This document shows, one piece after another, positions 12,301-23,389 of a DNA stretch of 64,000 bases. Source of the DNA: Pachyseris speciosa (lineage: Eukaryota > Cnidaria > Anthozoa > Scleractinia > Pachyseridae). A program made the position numbers and the translations under genes. The DNA is taken from the NCBI GenBank assembly GCA_016490735.1, contig JAEMWC010000096.1, positions 1,408,501 to 1,472,500 of the forward strand. Direction: 5' to 3'. How positions within the stretch are numbered: the stretch's first letter is position 1; each line of letters begins with the position of its first letter. The notes under the pieces are model-generated. The model did no database searches. It was not told the origin of the DNA and saw only the letters and a program-made list of their open reading frames with translations.

Positions 12301-12769
12301 CTCTTTCTGCTCAAATCAGTTTGCTGCTGTTCAGATTGGCACGGTAAAGTTTGTCTTAAAGAAAAAGTGAAACACTAATAAAAGTTGAACGCCAGCCAAT
12401 GTCAAGGACTGAAACATCGTTCAAGATAAATCGGCTTCCAATTGTATCACCTTATCTTACTAACCCCTCTGAAATGATTTTATCACAGAAAAAGGATTAA
12501 GTGGTGCACACATCACGCACAATACGTACTGACAGAGAATCGGACAGAACCAGTCATACGGTGCTGTTTTGTTTGAACCTTGTTCAAAATTAACGCGCGC
12601 GAAAATTTTTTAGTTGATTCTTTTAAACATGAACAGTACAAATTTGCATCAAAATAAGCAAGTTTATCGTTGGGTGGGGTACAACTCGAACGTTATCACA
12701 CTTACCTAATCTGATTAGAAACAGCAGCAAAAGGAAGGAGCGAAGGCAAGAATTTTTCAATTCCAGCAT
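9337..12769 (-). CDS. Type I single-pass membrane protein of unknown family (2 exons)
   Basis: Exon 1 is 12706-12769 and exon 2 is 9337-11540. The ATG at 12769 gives a 21-residue signal peptide (LRSFLLLLFLI core). The donor G|GTAAGT is phase 1, and the acceptor TTTCTAG at 11541-11542 matches it. The joined protein has 755 residues. Residues about 22-506 are extracellular, with N-glycosylation sites and a few cysteines. A transmembrane segment lies near residues 508-530 and is followed by about 225 polar cytoplasmic residues. The membrane segment (LEIALFTLLGLLCIIILVF, then INC) closely resembles that of the TMEM132 family. I could not match the ectodomain or tail to TMEM132, so kinship is only a hint. 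The gene has one 1.2-kb intron and no frame breaks. Confidence 0.85.
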
Positions 12770-15743
12770 AACGTTTTACCTCGAGATACCTGCAAAGAAC
12801 AAAACAGCTCAGCATTAATCTTTGTACTTTTTATGCTTTCAACAAATCCGCAGCATTCAACAAATGCTAAACCCATTAGCGAAACCTTCCTTCCTTTCAC
12901 ACCGGAAAGAGGCTAAACGTAACAACAAAGACATCAGCATCTGGTCTTTACGATCGTGGGTAGGAGTTTCCATCATTATACACAGGATGAGATACCACTA
13001 TCAGCGATAAAGGAAAAGCGAGATGAATATTTGCAAGCTTCAAGATCGTGAAATTAAAACCCAGTAACCTCTTAACCTATGGACAGTGGGCCATGAACAA
13101 CCATATTTAAAATTGCGTGATGAATATATATAAACATAATTGGCACTGCTAACATAAAAACTTCTCTTTGAGTAAATTCTATTCTCTCTACAAATAATGT
13201 TGTACGCCCTTCATGTTACAATTCTCTCGAGATTTGTTTCATCTAAAGGCCGAGCTATGGTGAACCAAAATCTGTACGTTCAGTACGCTGTGGCAACACT
13301 AAATAAAGTGGGGACTCGAAAGGTCGACCAGCAATGAAATAAAAAATGACTAGTCTTTCCCACCGGTAGAGAAAAAACTAAGGGTATGCAATATATGACG
13401 GAAAACGGACGAAATCTTGACAACAAAGAATCTTTAAGAAGCACTCTCATTCAGAGCCGTCATAAAAAAATGTGTTGTTGTTTTAACACAAAACCTGCTA
13501 CCGAGAGCATAGAATATCAGTACATACTTTACATGTATCATAGATACCCTTTTAATATGTAACCAGTGTGCACAATAAAAAGACGGCAGGATAATATACA
13601 GAGAGGACGGGATACGCACTGACGTTGGACAATAGAAAACTCGCTAAACGGCCAGACAAAGCAACATTCAGTAGTAGCGGGATCTCCCTACAAGCAGATT
13701 TCGTATAAGTTTCACTGGGAGTTACTCCTCCCGAACTGGATAACTGAATTCAAGGCTAAAACACAAATCGTTGTTTGGATCGACCACAGATTCCAACGCA
13801 TATCCCTAAATAAAACTTAGTTCGTTATTGGTCTTATACAATGCCCACTGAAGCTGTCCTGTGAATTTGGCCACCATTTAAGGAATGTGTCTATGGATTT
13901 TGCGACATTTTTATGGTCCAGTGAATGTTATACTCTTTTCCAAAGGCCAAAACGTCAAATTTTCGATCATACCGTTCGAAGTAAATAGTAAATATGGCGG
14001 TGATTCGACTTCATGGCGCTCGTTTTCGAGCCTACTTGTCGGTATGCGACCAACTCGGGTATTTAAATCATCTACTATCCCTTAGATAAATATCAAGGCC
14101 TAAGCAGCCATAACTACCTTATGAGCAGCCTTCAAGAAACCCAAAATCTGCGAGGGTTATGTGTTAGCAAGTCCCACATCTTTCGCCCGGTATGCATCCA
14201 TAATTCACACTATTGGCAGCTACAATAGCTTTGGCCACTTTGACGTAGACGTTAATTGAATTGATTAGGTTTGATTGACAGGACCGGATAGGGTGACGGA
14301 TGCTGGGTGTGTGACAAGAAATCACGACAACGTTTTTTTTTTTACTTCGAGCGATTGTAACGATTGAGTGATTGCCCTTGAAAATGCTTGTTTGAGACAC
14401 AACAATCAGGCCTCTTTCTTCATCGAGTGGGTTGTACAAAAAATGTTAAGTCGTCCTATTCGTCGGTGTATAAATCGCTTTAACGATCACTTGTTTGATT
14501 TTGATCACGTAGAAACCATATTCATCCTTTTTATCGTTTGGATCGGAATGGTGCGGATTACTTTGTGGAAAAATATTTTATCAGAGATAGATATACAGAT
14601 GGTGGCCACTGCCCTATGCCCTCGGCGGTATAACTTATACCACAAGTGATCACAAGAGGTGAGATAGGAATCAAGCTACTGAAACTTAAACCCTGAATTT
14701 CCTTCTCGCTTGAGGCGTTTTACAAGCTATCACGCTTGATCCCGACAAGTGCTTCATAGTTTACCAGAGTGAGGCGCTTTTTGCTGTTGTTTAAAACTCT
14801 TTTACTACTGTTGTTTCGTACCGAAAGCTCAACCGTAAATCTATGTTACCTTTTCTTTAAATAGGTTCCTAATTTGTTCATTGATATTTAAAGATGTTAC
14901 TTGACTCGCAGATTTTGTTGATAAAGTAGATTTCACGTCGCTCAGGATTTCCTTGCTTTTATCGGAACTTGGCAGCTCATTCTAATGTCCACGTCAGGCA
15001 ACATGTTCAGTTCGAATAATCTTCGCACTTTTATCTTCAAGAACTCGAACTGCAACTTAGTTCATCTGAGTAGTTTGCTCGTGTATCACGTACGAATAGA
15101 ACGCCAATTACTGCCTTCAAAAATACCCCCAAAAAGAGCGATTAGATTTCTCATGGCTCCATGAGGTCTGGCTATCTCACGGCTTTATCTGACTCAACTT
15201 TCCGCTTTTGTTCCAATTTTTTATATCTCTTGTAGGGAATTTCAGTGATGCTTTGTTCAAAGTCCGCATTTCCGGGTTTTTTTTTCTGTATATCATTTAA
15301 AATATAGGGTGGTAGTGGGTTTTACCTACTGAAAGAACTTTTAAACTGCACCGACTCGAGTGTAAATTGAAAGTCTCCAGAAAAAAGATTGTGATCTCGG
15401 ATAAAACAATGGCATGTGCTGACAGAGACGTTCTAAATTCAAGAACTTTGTTTTGAGAAGTGGGCGTCGTATTCTAACGAGAGTAGAAAAAGAGATATGC
15501 TGGTTTAATTTCACAGACAAACTTAGACAAAAGCTCCCTTGTGTTTCAAAGCAAGCAAGAAAGCTTAAGCTTCGCGCTGAGCTTCCGTTATCTACAAACA
15601 GCTTCCAGTGAACTCCACTTAAAGGGTCAGTGCTATCACATTTATAGCCAGAGCCGAAAAGAAAGTATGAGAATTATGTTACCCACCGGAAAAATATATT
15701 TTTTTTATCTTTGTAATACGAAAGAACACTTTGAACCTGGAAA

Positions 15744-15956
15744 ATGTGCCAACATGACATAGACCTTGAATACGTGAACACTGACGAAAAGAGTGATGAA
15801 CAGTACATGAAGTCAAGAAACGCTCTTTTCGTGTGTGGAATTCCGTCGTGTGGAGGGCAGCTGCTTAACCCTAATAACAAACCTGAAAGTACGTCACCGG
15901 CGAATTCTAATCCTTTCATTCAAAAACTTGATCCAGGGAAGCCAAGCTTAGTGTAA
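15744..15956 (+). CDS. Possible small protein or first exon, 70 codons (hypothetical)
   Basis: The ATG at 15744 opens a 70-codon frame with a protein-like composition: an acidic N-terminal half (DIDLEYVNTDEKSDEQY), two cysteines around a GIPSCGG turn, then a Pro/Asn/Ser-rich end. A usable donor (GAAA|GTACGT) falls within it, so it could equally be a first coding exon. No homology is recognised and there is no supporting neighbour. It may well be a chance open frame. Confidence 0.2.
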   Translation: MCQHDIDLEYVNTDEKSDEQYMKSRNALFVCGIPSCGGQLLNPNNKPESTSPANSNPFIQKLDPGKPSLV

Positions 15957-16329
15957 AAATAATTCTTTGGTTACGTTGTGGACCTTGGTGTGATGGCCTC
16001 CTATCACGGAAGTGGCTCAGATATGAAACGGGTGCGGTGAGATCGATCTGTTTCCGCGATTCTAACACTCCTTTCCTTTCTTTCTTTTTATCATTTTTTA
16101 TTTGTCGTGTTGTTCATTCAATTTGTGAGAACATGAAAAAAGACCATGTTCACGATCACTTGACACAAGCCTATCAATCTTCCTTCCTGAGAAGGGAGAG
16201 AAAACGCCTACTCAGGTTTGGGGAAGGGCGGGAAACAAAACGGTGTCACGGATGCAGTCTTAAACAACGCCCCTTCAGTCCAGTAACAGGCTAATGAAAC
16301 AGTGCTTTACTGTACAGCTGGGGCAAATT

Positions 16330-16915
16330 ACCTCATATGAATTTAACGATGCATGCACTTTATTAACGCGATTTTAAAAAAATGGCGTTAATTTAAAACA
16401 ACTTAATTTACGTCGATGTTAATTTAAATCACACTATTTCACATCATCGTTGTTTTACAGCACCTTTATTTCAATGACAAAACTTCGTCTGCTCATAGGG
16501 AGTCACCATCTGACAGTCGTCTTTAAGAATTGAGTTCAAAATGTCAGTTTCGACTGGTCTTCGAATTGATCCGTTTCCCCGAGGGGATAGCTAACTTCTT
16601 CAGTCTTTCTTCTTGAAGTCTCCATGGCCCGTTCAGTCATCCTTCCAGTGCATAGTGAGCTAACAATGACTGGAAATGCTGCTGTTTTTTTCCTTTAGAT
16701 ATGTATGTTGAGACGTTTGTATTTCAGTAAAATAAAGTAAGGCGCACATTGTTTTCGAAAATTTGGCGTTAATTTGATGTATGTAAGCTAACTTTTGGAC
16801 TGAGTTCACGTTAATTTTGTGATACTTTGTCCAAACCGGCCACGGTATGTGTCAGACGTTAGTTTTCTTCGCGTTGTTAACTGTGCATCGTTAATCTCCT
16901 ATAATGAGGTATATT
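16330..16915. mobile_element. Candidate TIR element (degenerate)
   Basis: ttacctcatat and taacgatgca near 16330-16355 recur inverted near 16885-16912 (tgcatcgttaa, atgaggta). The word ggcgttaattt occurs near both ends, at 16383 and 16765. Edges and target duplication are not resolved. Confidence 0.35.
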
Positions 16916-18528
16916 GTCGAAACTTTGTTATAAGTTTGTTCAAATTGCGAGGAAGTACTTTTTCTATTGCATGAATAGCCAAGTAACACAGAAAGGTGGA
17001 AGAAAGAAAGGAAAATAGTGTTATTTTTCAGTGAGTTTTCAAAGACACAATGACAAAACTTGAAAACTGTTAACCTAACTTTTTTCAAGTTGTAATACAT
17101 TTCCTCCTCATCATCGATGCCCATAGACAACCGCAAATAGTTTCAGCGCACGTATTAACTGCTTTTCAGGAAAAATGCAAAATCTTTGCAACATTTTACT
17201 GTTCCAAATACAACTTTGAGTTTATCCAAATTGCGCGACAGTGCCCCTTTAAGAGATTGAAGCCAGCCAAAGGCTTTAGTTTTAGCTACTATAGTTAGAT
17301 TCCCTGATAACGTCTTCGCTGTGCAGCTGGAAAGATATTAACCCTACATACTTCCTTTGACTTCTTTCTTAGTCCCCAAACACACCGACGTCTAAAAAGA
17401 CGATTACATACGGTTTAGAGTTAACCGTTTTTTCATGTCATTCGTTGGGAATGTTTTTAAAAGCTAATTTTAACTAGAGGTTAGGGAAACGGCCGTCGTT
17501 GAGCTTAAGAATTTACCGGATCGGAGAAACCGTTAATCAAAACTGGAAGTAGACTTGACTATAGTTCACAGTAAACCAGTTGGGCAAAAGCAAGCAGAAC
17601 GGGATACTTTTCAGTGAGGTTTTGTGGAAATTCATGCCGTTGGCTCAAGAGTTAATCAGTGTGAGAATACAATACCTTGCCCCTTTGCTCAGCCACAGTG
17701 TTTATCAATTACTGTTGTTACTAAAAACAGTATGAAAATAACATAAACAATATCTTGTCTCTCTCTCGTTTATGTTTTATTTTATTTTTGCACCTATTGG
17801 CCCATAGCAAAGTACCGTTCTCTCAGTTGGTAAGATTCGTATTTCTGCGTATGATTTGACTCCATTAGATCCGATATCGCAGCAGCTAAGACAAATAAGA
17901 ACATACAATATGATCCTTTACGGGAGGTTCTAACAACAGCGTTTGTATGAGAACTGACTCACATTGAACGGGCTCACATTGAAAAAAATTCCATTTTTTA
18001 TTAAATTTCTCCCCGAGTTAATGTGAAACTTCCAATCAGTACTGTTTTACCTGAGTTTTCATAGCAATAAGCCGTAGATCTTTGAAATGGTGATGTGACA
18101 ACGGTTGCAATGAAAATATCACCTGCAGTAGATTTTATAATGTAGCCGCACTTCCCTTCTCACGAGCTGTTGCGTAACAAGCCTCGCATTCTACAGAGTT
18201 AAGCGCATGGGTTCGGTGTTCAATGGCCGATATGATATAATTTGCGCAATCAGTTCAAGGGAACGACTTCTTTTTGTAACGTGGACCGGTAATGTTGCAT
18301 CCGTTCAAAGGCCTTCCCCATTATTGTATTTTGTACCGGAACATTTTCTGTTTAATATGTCCTCTCCTGAGAACAAAACGGGAATTCAATTTCATTTCCC
18401 CAGGCATCTAAAAACCCAAACAATCCGAACAACAACAAGATTTAATTTCGTTCAGCTTTCTCGCCAAGCCCTTGTTTGGTTACAATGGTGAATATGAGAA
18501 GGATTTCAGGTTTGAATTTACCATTTCC

Positions 18529-18684
18529 TGCTAGATGAACAGCACTGACCAAGTTGTTTATGCAAAGTTTTACCGTCTTTACCCTTGAAAACTGCCATAG
18601 CATTTATTCTCACTAGTTGCTAGATGAACAGCACTGACCAAGTTGTTTATGCAAATTTTTACAGTCTTTACCCTTGAAAACTGC
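18529..18684. repeat. Tandem duplication, 67-bp unit
   Basis: Two near-identical 67-bp copies, 18529-18595 and 18618-18684, begin tgctagatgaacagcactg and end cttgaaaactgc. They are separated by 22 bp and differ at two or three positions. Nothing coding is implied. Confidence 0.85.
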
Positions 18685-19529
18685 TCGCTAGTTATTTTCT
18701 CTTCTTTTGTTACGTTATCCGTGCGTTATAAGAGTACACAAGCACATTTGTGGTGGCGGTTCTGTTCACGCGTAATTCAGTCATTTGCAAGGCCAAACGA
18801 AAGTCGCTTAAATTTATGGTTTGGTTTTACATTCTTGTTGCGAACAACATTCGGCTGTGCCGGGTTTACCCTTGCCCCATGGGAGAGTCTTTTCGAACAG
18901 TTCTTCTATATCACGGTGATTGTAATTTTGAAAAGGAAATCGATTAGACTTCACCTACTGGCAGAACATTTTTGATTCTCATTCAACTGAAGGTTCAGGA
19001 AAGTGCTTTTTGATTTTCTCGAACATATTTTAAAAGATGACAATCAAAATCCTTTTGAGTGGAATTAAAGGGCCACAAACGATAACTGATGTTTTTCAAG
19101 GATCGAAGTTAGTTTTCCTGCCTTGTGAAGGAAGTGTATGGTAATGTAATATTGACATTTATCAGTTCCTCAACCGTTTAATATGAACATGATGGGACTG
19201 CAAGTTACCCTCTGTATTAAGCTCAGTATTGCTATAGATTTTCTATTCTTTGGATTAATTCATGATTTTGAATTACAAAGCCTTTGCAAAGAATCTCTGT
19301 CAACACTCTCGAAAACCAGGAGCGCATTACATGCGAACATAATTCACGTCCTTAATTCTAAATCTTTTGAAAAAAGAAACTATTGCAACTGGAAGTTTGC
19401 GGATGTAATGTGATTAACCATAGTAAACCTAGGCCTCTACACTAGTGGTTAAGACTTAACAAACTGACCGGCAGAACCTTTGAGTGATTAATCACTGTTA
19501 CGGGGTGGCGATCACTTCCTGTAATCACC
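18685..19529. other. No gene recognised
   Basis: The open frames at 18643-18975 and 19183-19413 carry no recognisable motif. No repeat structure stands out before the fold-back element that starts at 19540. Confidence 0.4.
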
Positions 19530-19539
19530 TATCCAATAG

Positions 19540-21034
19540 GGCAAGTTGGAAAATCCGGAATCCGGAATTTCCACGGAATTCCGGCGGAATTTTCTGGACT
19601 GTTTTTTTTTTAACTCAAAGTGATTGAAGATACTCCGAATATACTCCGAAGATTTTCCGATGACTTTACGAACTCGGAATATACTCCGAAGATCATCCGG
19701 GGATTGCCGAAGATCCCTGAAGAGCAATTGCAATTGCAATTGCACGAGCTCCGAATATACGGCGAAGATCATCCTAGGATGGCTGAAATCAGCCGAAGTT
19801 CCTTGAAGGACAACTGGACCGCCGAAGAGGGATGAGGATGTTTCAAAAGATTTGTGGGACAAATTGATTTGACTGGTCTATTTTTCTGAATATTTCTATG
19901 TAAGTTGCACGGGATTTTTGACAGTGAGTTTTACCCTAACCTAGTCGAAAGTATTCCCCGGCCTTTAGGAGAATAATAAACAGCAAATCATACGTCAGAA
20001 TAAAGGTTAACATGAAGACCGGCATTTGAACTGAGATCTCCGTAACCAGAACCCGGAATCCCGAATTTTGTTAAGTCTGATTGTTTTACTCAAAATGATT
20101 GATCAGCCAATGAAGATATTCCGAATATAATCCGAAGATCATCCGGCGATTATCGAAGTCAGCCGAAGAGGGATGCCACACATGGTCGGTTGCGAAGTGC
20201 AGTTGTTTCTCTAACTTTTTCTCAATAGCGGTCAAGAGCGGCTAAAGTTCACCTAAGTCAATAATCCCTTGCTGCCAAGGTGAACCCTAAGTAGTGATGA
20301 CTGTCCAAAATTAAAACTTGGAATGAAAACGGGGCGACAAAAGGTTCCTGTTCGTCCGACAAGTCGTGAATCACGACTGTAGTGTGCAGTACACGTGTGT
20401 AAATAAATCATGTTAGGGGCCGACCATTTAACTCTTGAGGGGGCGAGTAGGTGATTTCTGGTCAGCAAGATTTTTTTTTCTAGCAACCTAGTGGGCAGGA
20501 TTTTTTTTCCCTTCCTGCTGTATTTTTTTTTCTATTAAGAGAAACTCACTGACAAAAATTCCGTGCAACGTAAATGGATTTATTCATATGAAAATAGACC
20601 CGTCTAATCAAATATTTAACAACGCAAATCTTTTTAAAAATTCCAGTATTCTTCACAAGTCTCTGACATGTCTGACATGTCTGGCATCCCTCTTCGGCGG
20701 TCCAGTAGTCCATCAGGGAACTTCAGCTGATTTCAGCTATCCTCGGATGATCTTCGCCGTATATTCGGAGCTCGTGCAATCTTCGGAAAATCTTCGGGAG
20801 TGTCCGACTATGTCCGCCATCTCTCTTCAGCGGTTCAATTGCTCTTCAGGGATCTTCGGCTAACTTCGGCAATCTCCAGATGATCTTCGGAGTATATTCC
20901 GAGTTCGTACAGTCATCGGAAAATCTTCGGAGTATATTCGGAGTATCTTCAATCACTTTGAGTAAAAAAAAACAGTCCAGAAAATTCCGCCGGAATTCCG
21001 TGGAAATTCCGGATTCCATATTTTCCAACTTGCC
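19540..21034. mobile_element. MULE-like fold-back element with long TIRs
   Basis: The ends read GGCAAGTTGGAAAAT and its complement. They are flanked by 10-bp direct repeats, TATCCAATAG at 19530-19539 and TATCAAATAG at 21035-21044 (one mismatch). Inverted similarity extends inward about 400 bp. It carries repeated short words such as ccgaagatcatccgg and the alternating caattgcaattgcaattg tract near 19725. An unrelated stretch (about 20190-20520) forms the centre. The 10-bp duplication points to a Mutator-like element. No transposase is present. Confidence 0.8.
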
Positions 21035-21469
21035 TATCAAATAGCAAAGCCAGCGAGTGCGCTATTGTGATAAGCGATGCTGAAATTTCTCTAAATTTAT
21101 TTAAATGTTGAAACCTCAGTGCAATCTGCCTTTATATAGTTACACAAATCAAATGCAGGTGTTTTCAAGGTTGGAAAACAAATGTGCTTTTAGCGCTTCC
21201 TATTCTGCGACATTGATTTGCTGAGCGCGGTTCTGCACTTTTTTAGAGCGAAAGCAACTGACTTAATGCTGTTTGAGCTCGAGTTTCTTTCATCTCTATG
21301 CGCTAGTTGTTGATAGAAATTCAGCAACCGTTATTTCCTTTCTTGCAAGTCTGACGTCGCTGCATTAGGTGACAGCCTCTAGCAATATATCTAAAACACT
21401 TCCAGCGTATCGAATTTTAAACGTATCATACCTGACATGACATTGGCCTTAGCATACTACGATGGGGTA

Positions 21470-21765
21470 ACGTGAGGGGGAGCAAGGGTATTTTCGGGTA
21501 TTTTCGTGACGCCGTGATCGATTTGATAAAAAACTTCCGTGAATCGTGATTGAAGTGTATACCGTGAGGCGTGAAATGCAAAAGTCCTTTGCTGTGAATC
21601 GTGAATAGATAATAAATAAATCGTGAATGTCAAAAGTTGAGTTCGTAGCTGAATTTCACTGCGTTGTGATCAGATTTTTTCCGTGACCTTAGTGAATTTA
21701 ACACTTGAGTCGTGATTCGTGATATCGTGACTTCGTGACAAGACCCCCCCCCCCCCCCTTTAACG
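21470..21765. repeat. CGTGA-rich degenerate repeat with C homopolymer
   Basis: The words cgtgaat, cgtgatt, cgtgacc and gcgtgaaa recur about every 15-25 bp over some 280 bp. The array ends at a C-tract of about 15 at 21746-21760. It looks like a decayed short tandem or a MITE interior. There is no coding signal. Confidence 0.55.
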
Positions 21766-23153
21766 TGTACGGCAGATTGCATTGAGAAATACCGCCAACA
21801 TTGGCTTTTCAAGAAACAAGCCATTGGGCCGTCGCCACGCGCCAGCTTTCCGGCGCATAATTTACTTTCAATTTTTTTTTTTTCGACATCAGTTCAGGGG
21901 ACTGAGAGGAGCCAGCAGTTTCGATGTGTTTGCATGCGAATCGCATTTGGTTTAAAATTTCTCAATTTTTGGTCTTATGTTGTGAAGACAAATGGAAGAC
22001 AAAAGGATCCAGCTAAGAGCTGTGCGGGTACGGGTATAAATAAAGACAACAATGGTAATTATCTTCTTACCAGTGGGAACTGAAAGGTCTCCCTGCAACA
22101 TCACATAGCTGAGGCTTACCCTCGGTTCTTAAGATTTCTTCTATTTTGTTTCATTTAATATGAGTCACTACACAAACATTTTTGTAGACTCTTTGTCTAT
22201 ACTCCTTAAGGAAGTCATTTCTGCCGTATTTCGGCCCTACCGAAAAGAGACACCGAAAATGATTGACAATGACTGATAAATCTTGGTGAGTTTATGTTTG
22301 CTCAAGGCTAATATAGCATTTTTCAGCAGCTGAAGGTGTGTTTATCACTTCGTCTTTAATGCCGCCTACGTGTCTGCAGGGATCAAGCAGGGATCAAGTG
22401 GGCTTGTTTGTTTGCGGGTTTCTTTAGTTCACTAGCTTTGCTGCGTTTTGCCTGGTCCAGTACCGCTTCTCAGTGTAAAGAGGTGTTAGATTTTAAGTTA
22501 TAATAAAGAAAAGAATAACTGAAGTCACAAAGCCTTAACTAAAGCGCGGCTTTTTATCTTTTGCTTATAAAAATGTATAGATACCGTAATTTCCTGAGCA
22601 GGGGAGGGAGCCCTTCCCCCAAACCCCCCTGAGTGATGTGAATGAAATGAGCTGCTGTGTTCGACTGACAGCATGAATTTATCATTATTATTCCACTGAT
22701 TTCCATTTTTCTTGGTGCACTAGGAGGTGACCGATAGGAATTAGGCCCAGTTTTGATCGAAACAACCCTTTAATAATGAACTCACGTGATCTTAAGCAAC
22801 ATCATTTCAAATGATTACTGGACATATCTTTCCCGCGAACGTTTTATTGTATTTTCCACAAATAATCTGCTTGGCAACAAATAAAGATTGTTACTTAAAC
22901 ATAGTCCTTCCAACTTCCGACTTGCCAAAAATGTTGGATTTCTTGATCTTGCGCAGTTGCCATATCAGCGTGTGTGTTACTCGAAACAATAAAAGACCTA
23001 GCATTAAAATATATATATTTCCCTACTTTAAAACCTAACCTTTAACCATAAAACGTAAAGTTGTACACTCACTTTTAAGAAGACAATGATTTTCGTCTCA
23101 CAGCAATACATCAACTTTTTTTCTGTTCGCTTCATAATCGAGCCAACCAATAC
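21766..23153. other. No gene recognised between the CGTGA repeat and AACS
   Basis: No exon or clear repeat was found. It probably includes the AACS 3' flank. The open frame at 22811-23038 is A+T-rich and without motif. Confidence 0.4.
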
Positions 23154-23159
23154 TTTATT
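23154..23159 (-). promoter_or_regulatory. AACS: AACS poly(A) signal AATAAA
   Basis: AATAAA on the minus strand lies about 230 nt beyond the AACS stop codon, in an A+T-rich context. This is the nearest canonical signal that I noticed. Confidence 0.5.
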
Positions 23160-23389
23160 GATAATTTTTAAAATCAGGTAATTTGCGTAATTTGAAAAAT
23201 GTCCCCTTAATAAGTTACTCGTTTCCTATTGTAATAGCACCGATTGACCAACTTGTATCGTTTATGGTTGGCATGGTAACAAGTAAAGTTCCGTTCCCTG
23301 CATCACACTACTAAAAAGTCCCAGCTGAACACTATTTCACCAGATTCCCAACTGAAATATTAGACTTTTTGGTATGAACTATCTCGCGT

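Larger units (their letters stand above)
12770..18528. other. Large gene-poor region
   Basis: No gene was recognised in this 5.8 kb on either strand. Short open frames (13885-14085, 14368-14649, 16037-16294, 18207-18491) show no family motif. The best of them, at 15744-15956, is listed separately. A possible TIR element lies at about 16330-16915. Confidence 0.4.
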
